The translations under genes and the position numbers were made by a program. This document shows positions 21,201 to 31,885 of a stretch of 64,000 bases of DNA, in pieces; position 1 is the stretch's first letter; each line of letters begins with the position of its first letter. Source of the stretch: Nannochloropsis oceanica (taxonomy: Eukaryota; Sar; Eustigmatophyceae; Eustigmatales; Monodopsidaceae); contig CP038117.1 of assembly GCA_004519485.1 (NCBI GenBank), positions 496,001 through 560,000 on the forward strand. Reading direction: 5' to 3'. The notes under the pieces were generated by a model, which was not told the origin of the DNA, did not search any database, and saw only the letters and a program-made list of their open reading frames with translations.

Positions 21201-21705
21201 GTGGTGTTTGGGTGTCATGTGTCAGGCGCTGGGTGAGGAAGTGCAGCCTTATGTGATGGATGTCTTGCAAGCTCTCCACCCGCTCTTTGGCCTCTCCCCA
21301 ACCGAGGATGGGGGTGCCGAGACAATTGACAATGCCACGGCGGCCATTTCGCGTCTGGTTATTGCTTTGCCGGCTGCTGTGCCCATTGCAGTGGTCTTGC
21401 CTGTGTTCCTACAACACTTGCCGTTGAAGGCCGACCAGTGCGAGAATCCCACGGTCTACAAATGCTTGCATCAGCTCGTGCATTTAGGTCTCCCGGATTT
21501 GACTATTCACGTCGGCAATATTTTGGGTGTATATGGTCAGATTCTGAGCAAACCGGCCGGTACAATCCAGGAGGAGGTTCTGGTCACCGATGTCCTTCCG
21601 GGCATGCGTTTACTGTTCCAAAACCCCGCCTACAGCGAGCAGGCATCCATGGCCTTGCAAAAATTTTCGCCCGAAGAGCGCGCACTGATTTCCCAACACC
21701 TCTAG
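18271..21705 (+). CDS. IPO4: Importin-4 / Kap123-type karyopherin beta
   Basis: A single-exon protein of 1,144 residues starting at ATG 18271 (gcattATGGCG). It is a HEAT-repeat transport receptor that carries cargo such as ribosomal proteins and histones H3/H4 into the nucleus with RanGTP release. Seen: the importin-beta N-terminal signature (QQAEAVVKKYV, IQVRQLAAMLLRRRL), regular helical pairs throughout, the IPO4-like PSIPHVVHFCLEV, FALGQ-type VLGQLSENCQPEI and RKAGTAALAVI segments, and three acidic loops (EEEDEDDDYEG; the 20200-20400 region; LEDEDDGLDDEDKE) at the places where human IPO4 has them. The length fits IPO4/Kap123 (about 1,080-1,110). The long acidic insertion at about 20210-20400 is larger than in animals. 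Confidence 0.92.
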   Translation: MAAPNNSRTPSPAPSKEMLAQLQNPTNLEALLLQLTAPDTQVIQQAEAVVKKYVKNPICVAGLVQQMQGSKYIQVRQLAAMLLRRRLGPLWSKLDAKTKEALKVALLEAVTGEQERAIRKNMASVIAVAARKLLSKNKWNELLAFIYQYSQAELEDHRELAFVILNELAETLGKSFESQFPSLKQVYQVALQDKSRKVQVASLKACAALLMHLITENASIVFQDLVPGMLAVAKGCLDAGEEDIVSQVLDVFSELATTSTSVITPSIPHVVHFCLEVLKRGEALQSSTQDVAGMVIIAIAEEKPKSLGKKGLVPDVVATLLHMMAISQDNAAGELLSTFDGRDAEEEDEDDDYEGPSGQDIAQRCLDAMAIHVPAKYFYQPTMALIGQCLDSPDFNARKAGTAALAVIIEGCSEEVTKHLGSILPRVFASARDPATCVRECACFVLGQLSENCQPEILECHGEILPTIFTLLEDATLSVQLTGCHVLETFCEHLDKAVIAPYLQPLLARLHHLLQAPKTSVQEAAIGAIAATAVGAEDGFAPYLHEIAPLIAQILPVTDERLLRMKGRAMDCMGRMANAVGQAAFAPYLEVSMQTAVQCFALESLSAKEDAYLLLAQMAGVLKEGFAPHLVGLVPQICTVLQESEGEVVWVDDEDDDGGGVGELLNGLDEDDEDDGEVDLGVRGASPASVKGEGGGAEGEEEDDDDDYSGRAIYDVHTGMLDVKKAAAFCMGELAQHTGGHYAPYIEMSLVPLEKLTQSFNHMLREEVAVIMPYLVISATLASPPSQPWKKADFCDTLTAPTRAVCKAVLELLLGLTQDEDQDVVTRALISLQAVLEHVGPCWLAGHEERERFMTVLLQIFQEQLPCQQTLEDEDDGLDDEDKETSRDLIEAGADLMGVVAKAFGSTFVPYLDQIIQPLSTFTSATRPEGHRQAASGCLGEIAEGLGPDSKRYFAALLPVIKLCLTDGCNSVKRNAAWCLGVMCQALGEEVQPYVMDVLQALHPLFGLSPTEDGGAETIDNATAAISRLVIALPAAVPIAVVLPVFLQHLPLKADQCENPTVYKCLHQLVHLGLPDLTIHVGNILGVYGQILSKPAGTIQEEVLVTDVLPGMRLLFQNPAYSEQASMALQKFSPEERALISQHL

Positions 21706-22217
21706 CAATAGAATTTTGTTGGCAAGGTACAAGAGGTGTAAGAGAGTTCGTCCAAAAAGTACCAAAGTAGTTTAGGGTGGTCTTGAGCGATAGGCACATC
21801 TCCCAACATAGGCGACAGCACTCCTGTCTGTCCTTTTTACAAATGAGGTACCCGATTCGAAATTAACCGAAGAAGAAGACGTATAAGTTTTGTTCGGCAC
21901 GCTTTTTCTCTTCACTTATCCCTAATTGCGTGATGAAGCCATCACGTTTGTGTTTCTGGAACGACGGGGAGGGTGCGAAATCGCCAACGGCGACGAGGCA
22001 CGTTGTACGCGAGGATATCCCCACTCCCTCATTTCACCAGGCTTGCGAGTAGGTAACTCGTCTCATCCGTTCTGTCTGCAGTGTGCACGTATATAGCTGG
22101 AAAAGAATGACTCTTTCGTGATGCCCATCCCCCAGCTTTCCTTTCCTCATAATAATAGGCCCTTTCTCTCACCAAGACGAAGGAGTAGAAAGGTGGCACG
22201 TGGAAGCAAGCAAGGAC
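21706..22217. promoter_or_regulatory. Intergenic, upstream of the SAPS-domain gene
   Basis: Between two + strand genes; no coding sequence supported. The reading frame of the next gene is open from 22200 but the first ATG is at 22218. Confidence 0.45.
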
Positions 22218-24872
22218 ATGAATGAGGAGGGACGACGACCCGTGGACAACCCCGAACAAGCGAAAGGAAAAAATGGTCTTGGAAGACTTGCTGATAACGA
22301 GGCCGGCAGTGGAGAAGGAGTGGGAAGCGAAGGAGGAGTTTGCGTCGCAACGGAAGAAGGCAAAGAGGAAGGGGACGCAAGGCTCACACCGAACGGGACC
22401 TATGAAGAGAACGAAGACTTCCTGGCCGTCCTGATGGGAAGCATGACAACCACAATGCTAGACTTGTCAAGTCCTCCGTGTCTTGTGCAAAACAAAGGAG
22501 CAAAAGAGGAGATGAAGAATGAAATGAGCAGCACAAAGGAAAGGGGCGACAGCAAGGAGGGAACGCTGGAAAAAGAAGTAAATGGACAGGGCGTGTTGCA
22601 GGCCCGAGTAAGGGGAGTGCGTACCCAAATGTTATTAGAGACGATGCTGGAGCTGCGGGACATTGGCCCAGACCACCTGGTTTCGTTTTTGGCGCAGGAC
22701 GGGGTCTGCGAGAGATTTTTGAGCTTTATCACCCAGATCGACGACGACTGCGACGACGAGGACGAGGACGAGGACTGCCAGGAGGAAGGACACGGCATGG
22801 GATATCAGGGAAGCAGAAGCGATCTGCTGGCTTGCAGCAGCACCAGCAGCAGCAGCAGGCGGGGCCGACGGGGGAAACGTCGACTGCAAAAAGGCGATGT
22901 CTTGGACGAGGAAGATGAGATTGCTGTCTCCCGCTCATTCCACGCGATGCTCCTCCTGACCAGCACCGAGCCAAGTGAGCCACTGCCCACTTTCTTGTTT
23001 AAGAAAGTCACCATCATTACCGAGGCGATGTTCGAGGTTTTCGGCCCCCGCTCCCGAGGCTGCTTCCATCACGCCTGCCGCGTCTTAGACTACATCTTAC
23101 GATTTCACGCCGAGACCGTCCTACACATCATCGGGCGAAGCAAAGGTTCCGTCAAGCGATTCCTTGGCCCAATGATTCATAATCTTTCCGAACCTCCCGT
23201 TGCTGAAATGCTATTGAAACTCCTCACAGTCCCCTCTCCGACCAACCCCGTCGGCCAATACCGCACCCCGCCCTCCGCCAAGTGGCGCGTCTTCGAGTCC
23301 CTTGCCGAGTGGCGCATCATCCTCGTCCTCGCAGAAGAGGTGTCCTCCCCGCAAGATGTGCCCGAGCAAACCTCCGCAGCCGCAGACTTCCTCGTCGATC
23401 TAGTCGACCGCCTGACCACAGACGAGAACGGCGAACTCCTCCTCCAACCAATAGGGCACTGTCCTGAGCTTCTAGACAATCTCCTCAAGCGCGCCCTAGA
23501 CAAAAAAGCCGCGCCCACGCATCGTGCTGATTGCGTGCGCGTCATTCTTGCCTTGGCCTGCCGAAGCGGGGAGTCCCACATCCCTGCGAATGGTTACGCG
23601 CCAGCCGAAACACAGTCGCCCTACGGAGCGACCACAATTCCTATGGTTCCAAATCAATTTCGATCCGTCCGAGCCTTGTTTCGCAAAAATCTTGCTGCAC
23701 AGTTACCGAGGATATGCGATTGTTTGTTGACAGAGGGGGTGGCAACAACGATGGTAGCAGCAGCCGTGAGGGCGACAGCAGCAGGAACAGGGGTGGAGGG
23801 AGAAAAGGAGTTTGAGGGCGCGATGGCGCACCCGGGGCATGTGGTGGCTGTGCCTTTTTCTTACCTGCGTCTGTCGCTCGTGAATTTGTTGGTGGAGATT
23901 TTGGATGATTCCATGGGAAAAGAAGGAGTAGCAGGACAAAGCCACCACCAAGTGCAGCAGCAGCAAGAGCAAGCACGGAAGTTGCGTGAAAAAGTGCCGG
24001 TGCCGCTGTGGCGGTTGTTGTGTCAGTGGTTTTTCCAGTATCCATTTAGTAACCTGTATCACAGCTTGTTTTATCGGCTTGTGTATCGTATTTTGAAGGC
24101 AAACGATGAGAAAGTGCAACAAACCCTGCTGAGTAAATGCCGCCTTGTCTCCTCCCTGGTCGAAACCTACAGCAAAGGCGAACCCTCAGCGGGTAATCGC
24201 GGCCATGTCCTGAACCTTTGCAACGCCCTTCGCCTCCAAGCAGGCACCCAATCGCCTTCCACAGGCTGGCTGCGGAATTTCCTCAAGTCCCATGATACTT
24301 GGCGCCGGTTTCGTGAGCCTTTGCGCCAGGCCACTGAACGGGCGTACTTGCAGCAGGGATTGGGATTGTTGGTTCCCACAATCGTTTCGGAACAGGTGGC
24401 AGTGGACGTAGACATGCCGGGTTTGACTCTATTATGTGGGGCAGGAGGAGGGGGGGAGTCGAAGATGAATGGTTTAAGTGTGTCTTTGGAAGGTCTTGAG
24501 AGAGGGAGGGATGTTGAGGGGGAGGAGGTAGGGGGAGGAGGCCCGAAGGGGTCGATTGATTATGGCTCACCGTTGGCGAAAATTTTAGGGTTTGCTGAGG
24601 ATGTGGAGTTTGAAGAGGAGGAGGGAGTTGCGAGGGTTGCAGCGAATGGGAAGAAGAAGAAGAAGAAGAAGAAAAAGAAAAAGAAGAAGAAGAAGGAGGA
24701 GGAGGGCCGGGAAGGAGGATTGCGTCGATTGATGGATGACATTGCCGATATAGGTGGGGCGACGGAGGAGGATGAGGTGGACGAAGAGGAAGAGGAAGAT
24801 GGAGAGGAGGAGATGGAAGCAGGGATAACAGGAGAGACAGTGCCCATTGCGACGCGTCAGGCTCCAAAATAG
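22218..24872 (+). CDS. SAPS-domain regulatory subunit of PP6/Sit4 phosphatase
   Basis: A single-exon protein of 884 residues. After an acidic, low-complexity first 130 residues, a helical-repeat region follows the SAPS family (human PPP6R1-3, yeast Sap proteins): LAQDGVCERFLSFI, CRVLDYILRFHAETVLHII, VKRFLGPMIHNL with VAEMLLKLLT (the family's LLLRHIGTSAIMDLLLRLLT), YLRLSLVNLLVEIL (family: RLKVVELFATLL), CQWFFQYPFSNLYHSLFYRLV (family: LFFQYPWNNFLHFQV), and GNRGHVLNLCNAL (family: GYMGHLTRIANAI). These subunits bind the PP6 catalytic subunit and direct it to substrates. The C-terminus has a lysine run encoded by a GAA/AAG microsatellite (about 24650-24700), then a Glu/Asp-rich tail. Family membership is clear from this order of motifs; partners are inferred. 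Confidence 0.8.
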   Translation: MNEEGRRPVDNPEQAKGKNGLGRLADNEAGSGEGVGSEGGVCVATEEGKEEGDARLTPNGTYEENEDFLAVLMGSMTTTMLDLSSPPCLVQNKGAKEEMKNEMSSTKERGDSKEGTLEKEVNGQGVLQARVRGVRTQMLLETMLELRDIGPDHLVSFLAQDGVCERFLSFITQIDDDCDDEDEDEDCQEEGHGMGYQGSRSDLLACSSTSSSSRRGRRGKRRLQKGDVLDEEDEIAVSRSFHAMLLLTSTEPSEPLPTFLFKKVTIITEAMFEVFGPRSRGCFHHACRVLDYILRFHAETVLHIIGRSKGSVKRFLGPMIHNLSEPPVAEMLLKLLTVPSPTNPVGQYRTPPSAKWRVFESLAEWRIILVLAEEVSSPQDVPEQTSAAADFLVDLVDRLTTDENGELLLQPIGHCPELLDNLLKRALDKKAAPTHRADCVRVILALACRSGESHIPANGYAPAETQSPYGATTIPMVPNQFRSVRALFRKNLAAQLPRICDCLLTEGVATTMVAAAVRATAAGTGVEGEKEFEGAMAHPGHVVAVPFSYLRLSLVNLLVEILDDSMGKEGVAGQSHHQVQQQQEQARKLREKVPVPLWRLLCQWFFQYPFSNLYHSLFYRLVYRILKANDEKVQQTLLSKCRLVSSLVETYSKGEPSAGNRGHVLNLCNALRLQAGTQSPSTGWLRNFLKSHDTWRRFREPLRQATERAYLQQGLGLLVPTIVSEQVAVDVDMPGLTLLCGAGGGGESKMNGLSVSLEGLERGRDVEGEEVGGGGPKGSIDYGSPLAKILGFAEDVEFEEEEGVARVAANGKKKKKKKKKKKKKKKEEEGREGGLRRLMDDIADIGGATEEDEVDEEEEEDGEEEMEAGITGETVPIATRQAPK
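24650..24699 (+). repeat. AAG/AAA microsatellite (poly-Lys)
   Basis: About 17 consecutive lysine codons, nearly all AAG, in the SAPS gene near its 3' end, followed by glutamate codons. The array could act as a basic targeting patch and is likely length-variable. Confidence 0.85.
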
Positions 24873-25386
24873 ATTAGTTTTGAAAGAGATGGAATTGTAT
24901 AGACACAAACAAGCCCAGGTGCATGCATGAGAGTATATTGTAAGAGCTACGGCCAAGAAAGGCATGAGAAAATAAAATGAAAAGAGTCAAATGGGCTTCT
25001 CGTGAGACTTCACCTGTGATATTTTTTAAAAAGAGTTTAGACAAGTAAAGCTTGGACACCTTCATACTGCACATCGAATGAAACCTACAACCTACGAATC
25101 AAAGTCGAAAAAAATAAGGATGACTTATTTCTAGCGCAGAACGCCTCATTCGTAAAGGAATGAGCACGCGTTGATGGAAAATTGACTAGAAACTCATTCG
25201 ATGGAAAGATAGGGAAAACGAACCAAAAATAGTCTAGTGATTGTGGTTGTTCTAATTTTCACGCCCAAATTATTTATCTTATTTCATATTTTGATTTGAT
25301 TTCGCTGAATGAAAAAGGTTCAGGTGATAGTTTCCCATTTTCGCTCGTAAAGATAGCACTACAACTCGCACTGCAAGACTCATGGG
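24873..25386. other. Convergent 3' intergenic region, AT-rich
   Basis: Between the stops of the SAPS gene (+) and the HPt gene (-). It is clearly more AT-rich than the surroundings. No gene seen. Confidence 0.5.
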
Positions 25387-25854
25387 TCAGGACCACGTCC
25401 GCTGAGACACTCCCGTGGCCAAGTCTTCATAGGCGGCGCTCAAATCTGGTACATACGAACCACATGATTCTCCTTGTTTTGCCCTCAACTCGATAATTTC
25501 CGCGCTATGAGCGAGCCGCGAGGCCCCGATTGTCTTGGCGGCGCCTTTCAAGGCATGCGCTGCCTTAGCCGTCCTGCTGGTGCAGTCCTCGGCCGATTCT
25601 GTGCAAGACGCGGCCACCTCCTCCACGAGCGCCCGACCATGCTTGATAAATCCGAGCAATGTATCTCGCAAGTCTACTACGGTGCTTAGCTCCCGCAAGC
25701 GTTCCTCGTCAAAGGTGGGCATGGGGCGGTCTGGAGGCGGCGGTAGTGATGGTTGTGGTGTAGGAGCGGCGGCGGGCGCGACCGCGGCTGGAGGAGGAGA
25801 ATGAGTCAACGCTGCTGCTCCTCCCACTCCTCCCCCACCCAGACAGTTTCCCAT
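25387..25854 (-). CDS. Lipid-anchored HPt (histidine phosphotransfer) protein
   Basis: A 155-residue single-exon protein. The HPt core spans about residues 48-150, with the phospho-acceptor His100 in AHALKGAAKTIGA, matching the HxLKG(S/A)xxxxGA signature; it would relay phosphate between a hybrid histidine kinase and a response regulator. The start is MGNCLG: Gly2 with a small polar context is a typical N-myristoylation site and Cys4 a typical palmitoylation site, so the protein is predicted to sit on a membrane. Residues 7-45 are a Gly/Ala/Pro-rich linker. No kinase or receiver domain lies in the window. The HPt call rests on the motif plus helix pattern; lipidation is inferred from the first residues only. 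Confidence 0.8.
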   Translation of the reverse strand: MGNCLGGGGVGGAAALTHSPPPAAVAPAAAPTPQPSLPPPPDRPMPTFDEERLRELSTVVDLRDTLLGFIKHGRALVEEVAASCTESAEDCTSRTAKAAHALKGAAKTIGASRLAHSAEIIELRAKQGESCGSYVPDLSAAYEDLATGVSQRTWS

Positions 25855-26420
25855 GCAGCCTCACACTCCTGTATTTGTATGGGTGGAAGGTCATTTTAGC
25901 GCGGGGGAGGTTGTTTTAGGGGAGGACTCCTCTCTGAGACTCCCGCGGGGGGTTTCTTCAAGAAGTTCCCTCTTATTATAACTTCTGTCGTGTGTTTGTT
26001 GCCGCGTTACCTGTACCCTCCCTTTGCATGCCTTGTTTGCATATGTCCCCAGGCCCATTTGCTCATGGTTGCCTTGTACATGAGGACTGTTGCGTGGCCA
26101 TCTGTGAGAGGGAGTGTTGTTTTTTCGCTGCTCAGTCTTCTTTCGTCATCTTCAAGTTAAATAACGTCTGAGGCACGAGAGGTACAGGGAGTACTTACTC
26201 ACTGTCTTCTTGTCACAACCCATCATCACATTCCACCATATCTCCCTTCACTACGTAGCCCTGGTCACATGCTGTGGGATAGATGGGATTATGCGACGCG
26301 CGTGCAGACATGTGCAAGCTGACCCCCGCCGTTTGATAAAGACTAAGCCTTCGCTTCTTCTGCGCCTTATCTCACAAACCACACAGGCCCCCTCCCAAAA
26401 CACCCACCCCATCTACGATC
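25855..26420. promoter_or_regulatory. Divergent promoter region, HPt / YABBY-like protein
   Basis: 566 bp between outward-facing starts. No coding sequence supported. The 60 bp before 26421 is C-rich and resembles the 5' leader of a highly expressed gene. Confidence 0.4.
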
Positions 26421-26734
26421 ATGGCTGGCAAAGACACCAATAAGTCTACTCCCAAGAAGACGACCCCCGCCAAGAAGGCTGCGGGTGCCAAGAAGGAGCC
26501 TACCCTTTACATGTTGTACATGAAGAAGCAAATTGCCGTCTTCAAGGCTAAGAACCCTTCCCTCTCACACAAGGAGGCCTTCACCCAGGTTGGTGCTTCA
26601 AGACGTTCACTAGCATTTATTTCCTGAAGCACGTCCCTCCACCCACACAAGTACACATAAATGTATTCACCCCATTCTTACAGTTGGCCAAGGCCTGGAA
26701 GACCGCCCCCGAGAACCCCAACAAGGGCAAGTAA
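26421..26734 (+). CDS. Small basic YABBY/HMG-box-like protein
   Basis: Two exons, 26421-26588 and 26684-26734, join in frame to 72 residues (95-nt intron with a cttacag acceptor). The first 25 residues are Lys/Thr/Ala/Pro-rich, like a histone tail. The rest, from PTLYMLYMKKQI through FKAKNPSLSHKEAFTQ to LAKAWKTAPENP, follows the helix-loop-helix of the plant YABBY domain (PSAYNRFIKEEI, KAKNPDISHREAF, AAKNWAHFP), itself HMG-box-like. The YABBY N-terminal zinc finger is absent. A DNA-binding chromatin role is likely. The TAA stop lies inside gtaagt, a perfect splice donor (26731-26736), so a further exon cannot be excluded, but family members typically end soon after this motif. Confidence 0.66.
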
Positions 26735-27380
26735 GTCAAGCATGCGGCTTGCGGTAGCCATGGTTTTGGGGCAACTGAGGGAGTGGTTGGCCGTTTCATT
26801 CTCTTAGGGTCCATTTTTTTTCGAGATCCCTTCCATCGATGGTTGAATGGTTTGGTTCCCTTCCTCTTATTGTCCTGGGGCTTGGGGTTTGTTTTCGCAT
26901 TTTCTCACTCTCTTTTCTTGGACAAAGGTTGACAAAACTGAGGCGATTCAAAAGTTTACGTTCCCTCTTGCCTGAAGTTGTGGGATGGAGGGAGAAGGAA
27001 GGGGTGGGGGATTTGACATGGATGGCGATTACAGGAAGAAACAAGAAATGGAAGCTTGCTACATGTCACCGTCACCCAAGAACGCAGTGCAACGCAAGAC
27101 GAGAATTTAAAAGAATGTATATTCACAGAACGGCCACCCCTTAATAAGAATCGGCCAAGCGTGACAAAATTCAGGAGAGAAGATGAATAAGTAAACCTCA
27201 TGCAGCCATTTTCTCGGACAGCGAACCAAAAAAAAAGTGAACAAAGGGTATTTATCTGAATCATGCATGTATTACCGTAATGCTTGGTTGGAGTGCCTTC
27301 TTTCTTTATTTCTTCTTGTTGACCTATGTCTATGTGTGTAAAGAATGCTTCCTATTTCTCAACCTCCTCTCTCCCTCCTC
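26735..27380. other. Convergent 3' intergenic region
   Basis: Between the YABBY-like gene (+) and PanC (-). No gene recognised; a 101-codon + frame (26839-27144) shows no family features. It would hold any additional 3' exon of the YABBY-like gene. Confidence 0.4.
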
Positions 27381-29336
27381 TCACAGGATAATGTTATCTA
27401 TCAACCGCACCTTGCCTAGTCGCAACGCTAGTGAGATGATGGCCCCCTCGCCGGGCTCCACCTTCTCCATTATCTCCTCCATCGTGTCCTTCCGCGCCAC
27501 CGACACATATTCAACGCTTTCCACCAGCGGCTCCTGGTGTGAAACGGGGGAGAAACGGAGGGAATGAGGAAGGATACATGCCCATTCTACTCCCACAAGT
27601 GAGGGAGTAAAAAAAGAGAGCTCCCGATTTCCAGCTCGCGATAACGATACTTTCTTCCCGTGAAATCTCACCTTGGCAAAGATGGTTCTTATTATCTCCC
27701 TGAGCTTTGCAGCCTCCATAGGTTCCTGCGAGTTTTTGAATGCTTTTTGAGCGACTTGTAGCGCCCGGTAAACCACGGGGGCCGCCTGGCGCTCCTACGG
27801 AAGTGTGGGTGATGAGAAGAGATAAGAGAGTGATAGCGTGCGAAGTGGTAAGGAATTACTTTGAAAGATAAGTATAGCACGAAATACCTGCTCGCCTAGG
27901 TAGGCATTGCGACTGCTCATGGCCAGGCCGTCGTCTTCGCGGACTGACGGGAGCAAGGAAGGGGTGAAGGGTCGAAGTGAGGTATGATTGTCAGGAGGTG
28001 CTTCATCTTGGTCGTCATCTTTAGGTGACCCGCCTGACTTACTGGTTGGACAGACTACGATCTTGGGGAGAAGGTTTAGGTCTTCCACCAATCGGCGCAC
28101 AAGCACGCATTGCATGGCATCCTTCTGCCCAAAGTACGCCTGGAGGGGGCAGGAGGTTGGATGGAAAATATGCAAGTATGAGACACAAGAGAGCCCCGAG
28201 GCACACGCCGGATAGAATGGATCTTGGACAGCACTCATCGGTTGAGAAGGTGGCGCTGAGTGGATGGCTCTTTCCGAGCCCACCATAACAAAGTAACCTA
28301 TCTACCTTGGTGGGCTGCACCATGCCAAACAGCTTCGTCACGATGGTAGCCACGCCCCGAAAATGACCCGGTCGGGCATTACCCTCCGCCAGGTGATCAA
28401 AGCCGTCGGGGACCACGTAGCAACGATGTGACGAAGGGTACATGTCCGCCACCATTGGAGCGAAAATGAAGTCGACGCCTGAACAGGAGGAAAAGAGGGG
28501 GTGGAAGCGTATTACCAGAACGTTGCGGCATTTGTCAGCTAGCAGGCGAGAAAGAGAAGACCTTAGGATATATATTTTCTTACCTGTGTCCTTGGCCATC
28601 TCCACGTCCCTCTCAAGCTGCCGTGGATACATGTCAAAGTCTTCGTTTGGCCCGAATTGCTGGAATTTATTTATCAAGGGAAACAGATAGAGTGTAAATC
28701 TTTATCGTACTTCTTTTCTTTCAAAAATATTCCTGTCCGCCCCTTTCACGCGCTCCTTCACTCTTACCGTTGGATTGACAAACACACTGATGATTAGATA
28801 GTCATTTTCTTTCCGTGCTCGCTTAGTGGTGGGAAGAGCGGGAAGGGTAATGAGAAAATGAAATGAAGGAAAGAAGTGAAGGGACAAAGGAAGGCAAACT
28901 TGATGTAGCATACATACTATTAATAGGCCTGCCCAGCCGTCTGCCTACCTCCATCAGCTGCAAATGGCCGTGATGAAGGGCGCCCATTGTAGGCACGAAG
29001 CCCACGGAACGTTGGCTGTCGATACTCCTACGCAGTGCCATCATTTCCGCGGGCGTGCGTAAAATACTGTGCGTGTGGGAACGACAGCCATGACCACAGT
29101 CAAAGGGGGCCGGAGGAATGTGAGTGGCCGGAGGAATGTGAGTGATGAAAGCAAGAGGCAGGGGTCGCAAAAATGCAACAACCCATGCGCTGTAAAAGCT
29201 GAGAAACAATGAATGAAAGATACACACAAATGGCCTGAGAGAGAGGTGCTTACCGTGGCGTTTCTCCGCTTCTGAAAGACCTTTTGGCCACGAACGCTGC
29301 CCCTGCCCATCGTCGCCACCAGGAGGTATTGGTCAT
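27381..29336 (-). CDS. PANC: Pantothenate synthetase (pantoate-beta-alanine ligase)
   Basis: Eight exons (29336-29254, 29066-28949, 28821-28768, 28659-28584, 28478-28306, 28139-27888, 27794-27672, 27533-27381) close in frame to 343 residues. The enzyme joins pantoate and beta-alanine with ATP, the last step to vitamin B5 and so to coenzyme A and ACP prosthetic groups. Seen: [15 protein letters not shown] with the HIGH-like ATP site, [53 protein letters not shown], and the KMSKS-like DGLAMSSRN. Exon 1 encodes an Arg/Trp/Ser-rich leader ([12 protein letters not shown]) that looks like a mitochondrial presequence. A polar insert of about 35 residues sits just before the DGLAMSSRN motif. Exon 1 is the least certain, chosen because it alone supplies an ATG and a phase-2 donor matching exon 2. 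Confidence 0.9.
29108..29143. repeat. 18-bp tandem duplication in PANC intron 1
   Basis: Two perfect adjacent copies of ggccggaggaatgtgagt. Intronic, no function suggested. Confidence 0.9.
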
Positions 29337-30043
29337 AATTTATCCTTGACTCTGACGCCGTTGGGTCGAGAAGCCAAGGGGAAAACTTCTTGTCTATGCT
29401 CTCAGCCTCCTCACCCACACGACGACAACGACGACCTCTCTCTCGCTTGCGATGATGCTAGACCCCCCTCCCACCGTGAGCGCTTCCCTTGGACGGAAAT
29501 AGGGACAGCTAAGTCGTAGCGTCCAGGATAGGTCTTCTTGCCTTTAAAATATGGATGGAGGGCCATCGGTAGTGAATGTGGCAGGCTAATTTGCAATGCG
29601 AAGAGAGCTTGGGATGCCCGGTCCTTTGCTCACATGTTCACTCGCGGATGGGTCTCCTTTCCATGTCCCCCGGGCTTGACCATTCATCGCAACCCAGGCC
29701 AGATCTGACTTGCATTTCAAACAGGAGATATCGTGCATGACATAGGCGGGTTGTGACGTGTTTAAACGTAGCCTTGATGCCCAGACATTCGCGTGGCTGA
29801 CTTGGACTCCCTAACGCCTCGCGTACCCTTCTCCAAAACTGCTCTGCTTCTTGATTGTCGGCGCATGCGACCACAAAGTTCACGCAGACTCGGTATCCCC
29901 CACCCCCTCGCGTACGGCACACACAGGAGCAAAGGGTTGCGGTGCAAAGACGCCGGTTGTCAATCCAAGCATTCCGGCCAAACCACTTGCCCTCTCCACT
30001 TCCCGTAAAAGCCCACGTCCAGCAAAGTACAGCTCTCATCACT
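29337..30043. promoter_or_regulatory. Divergent promoter region, PANC / RAB6
   Basis: 707 bp between outward-facing starts. The overlapping short frames on both strands (e.g. 29638-30066 on -) show no family features and cut into the RAB6 start, so none is called. Confidence 0.4.
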
Positions 30044-31221
<1,178 letters not shown>

Positions 31222-31885
31222 CGTGGCGGAGGGAGAGGAAAGAGGAAGGGGGGGAGGGGGACAGGGGGAGAAAACAGTACCAGAGTATGGCGAGGACAAG
31301 GGCCCGCCAGAATATACATATCCTGTTTGTAATTTGCGTCACTCGGAATAATGGGAGAAAAGTTGATTTCATATCCTCTTCGTGAAGGGAATTGAAATAA
31401 AAAATAAAGGTGAAAGAGATGTTCCATGCAACGCACGTAGAGTGATCGTCGCCAACATCCCTCTTTTCTTGTTTTAGGCTCAACGCGGTGAGGCAATAGA
31501 AGCGGGAAGACATGAGCCCAAAATAAAGATAATCCACCTCGACGTCCAGGTTCAGTGCTCCTTTGAGTCCTCTGAAACCCAACAATGCCCCATGCTTTCA
31601 AGTAATGACAAGAAGGAAGTCAATCGAAATAACAGACCTAGAATCCTGGTGATGCCATGCTCGAACCCTTTTTGGCAGCGGCGGACTCGCTGCTGTATGA
31701 TAAGTCTTTCCGGTGTATATTGCTTTGTTGTGTCGTTCTGAAATCAACATCCCTCGCGAAGATGCCTTAAAACCACCAAAATAAAAGCCCTGTGTGTCTG
31801 ACCTTGCCATGCATATGCATACATGCCCGCCGATCAAGCGCTCCCTTCTTCTCAGGTGTTCTTAATACATTCCCATTCCCCTTTC
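31222..31885. other. Convergent 3' intergenic region
   Basis: Between the stops of RAB6 (+) and the WDR44-like gene (-). No gene recognised. Confidence 0.5.

Noticed and set aside
22400-24867. Several - frames rich in Ser, Leu and Phe opposite the SAPS gene.
   Set aside because: Antisense of acidic and lysine-rich codon runs; the + frame is a single long exon with SAPS features.
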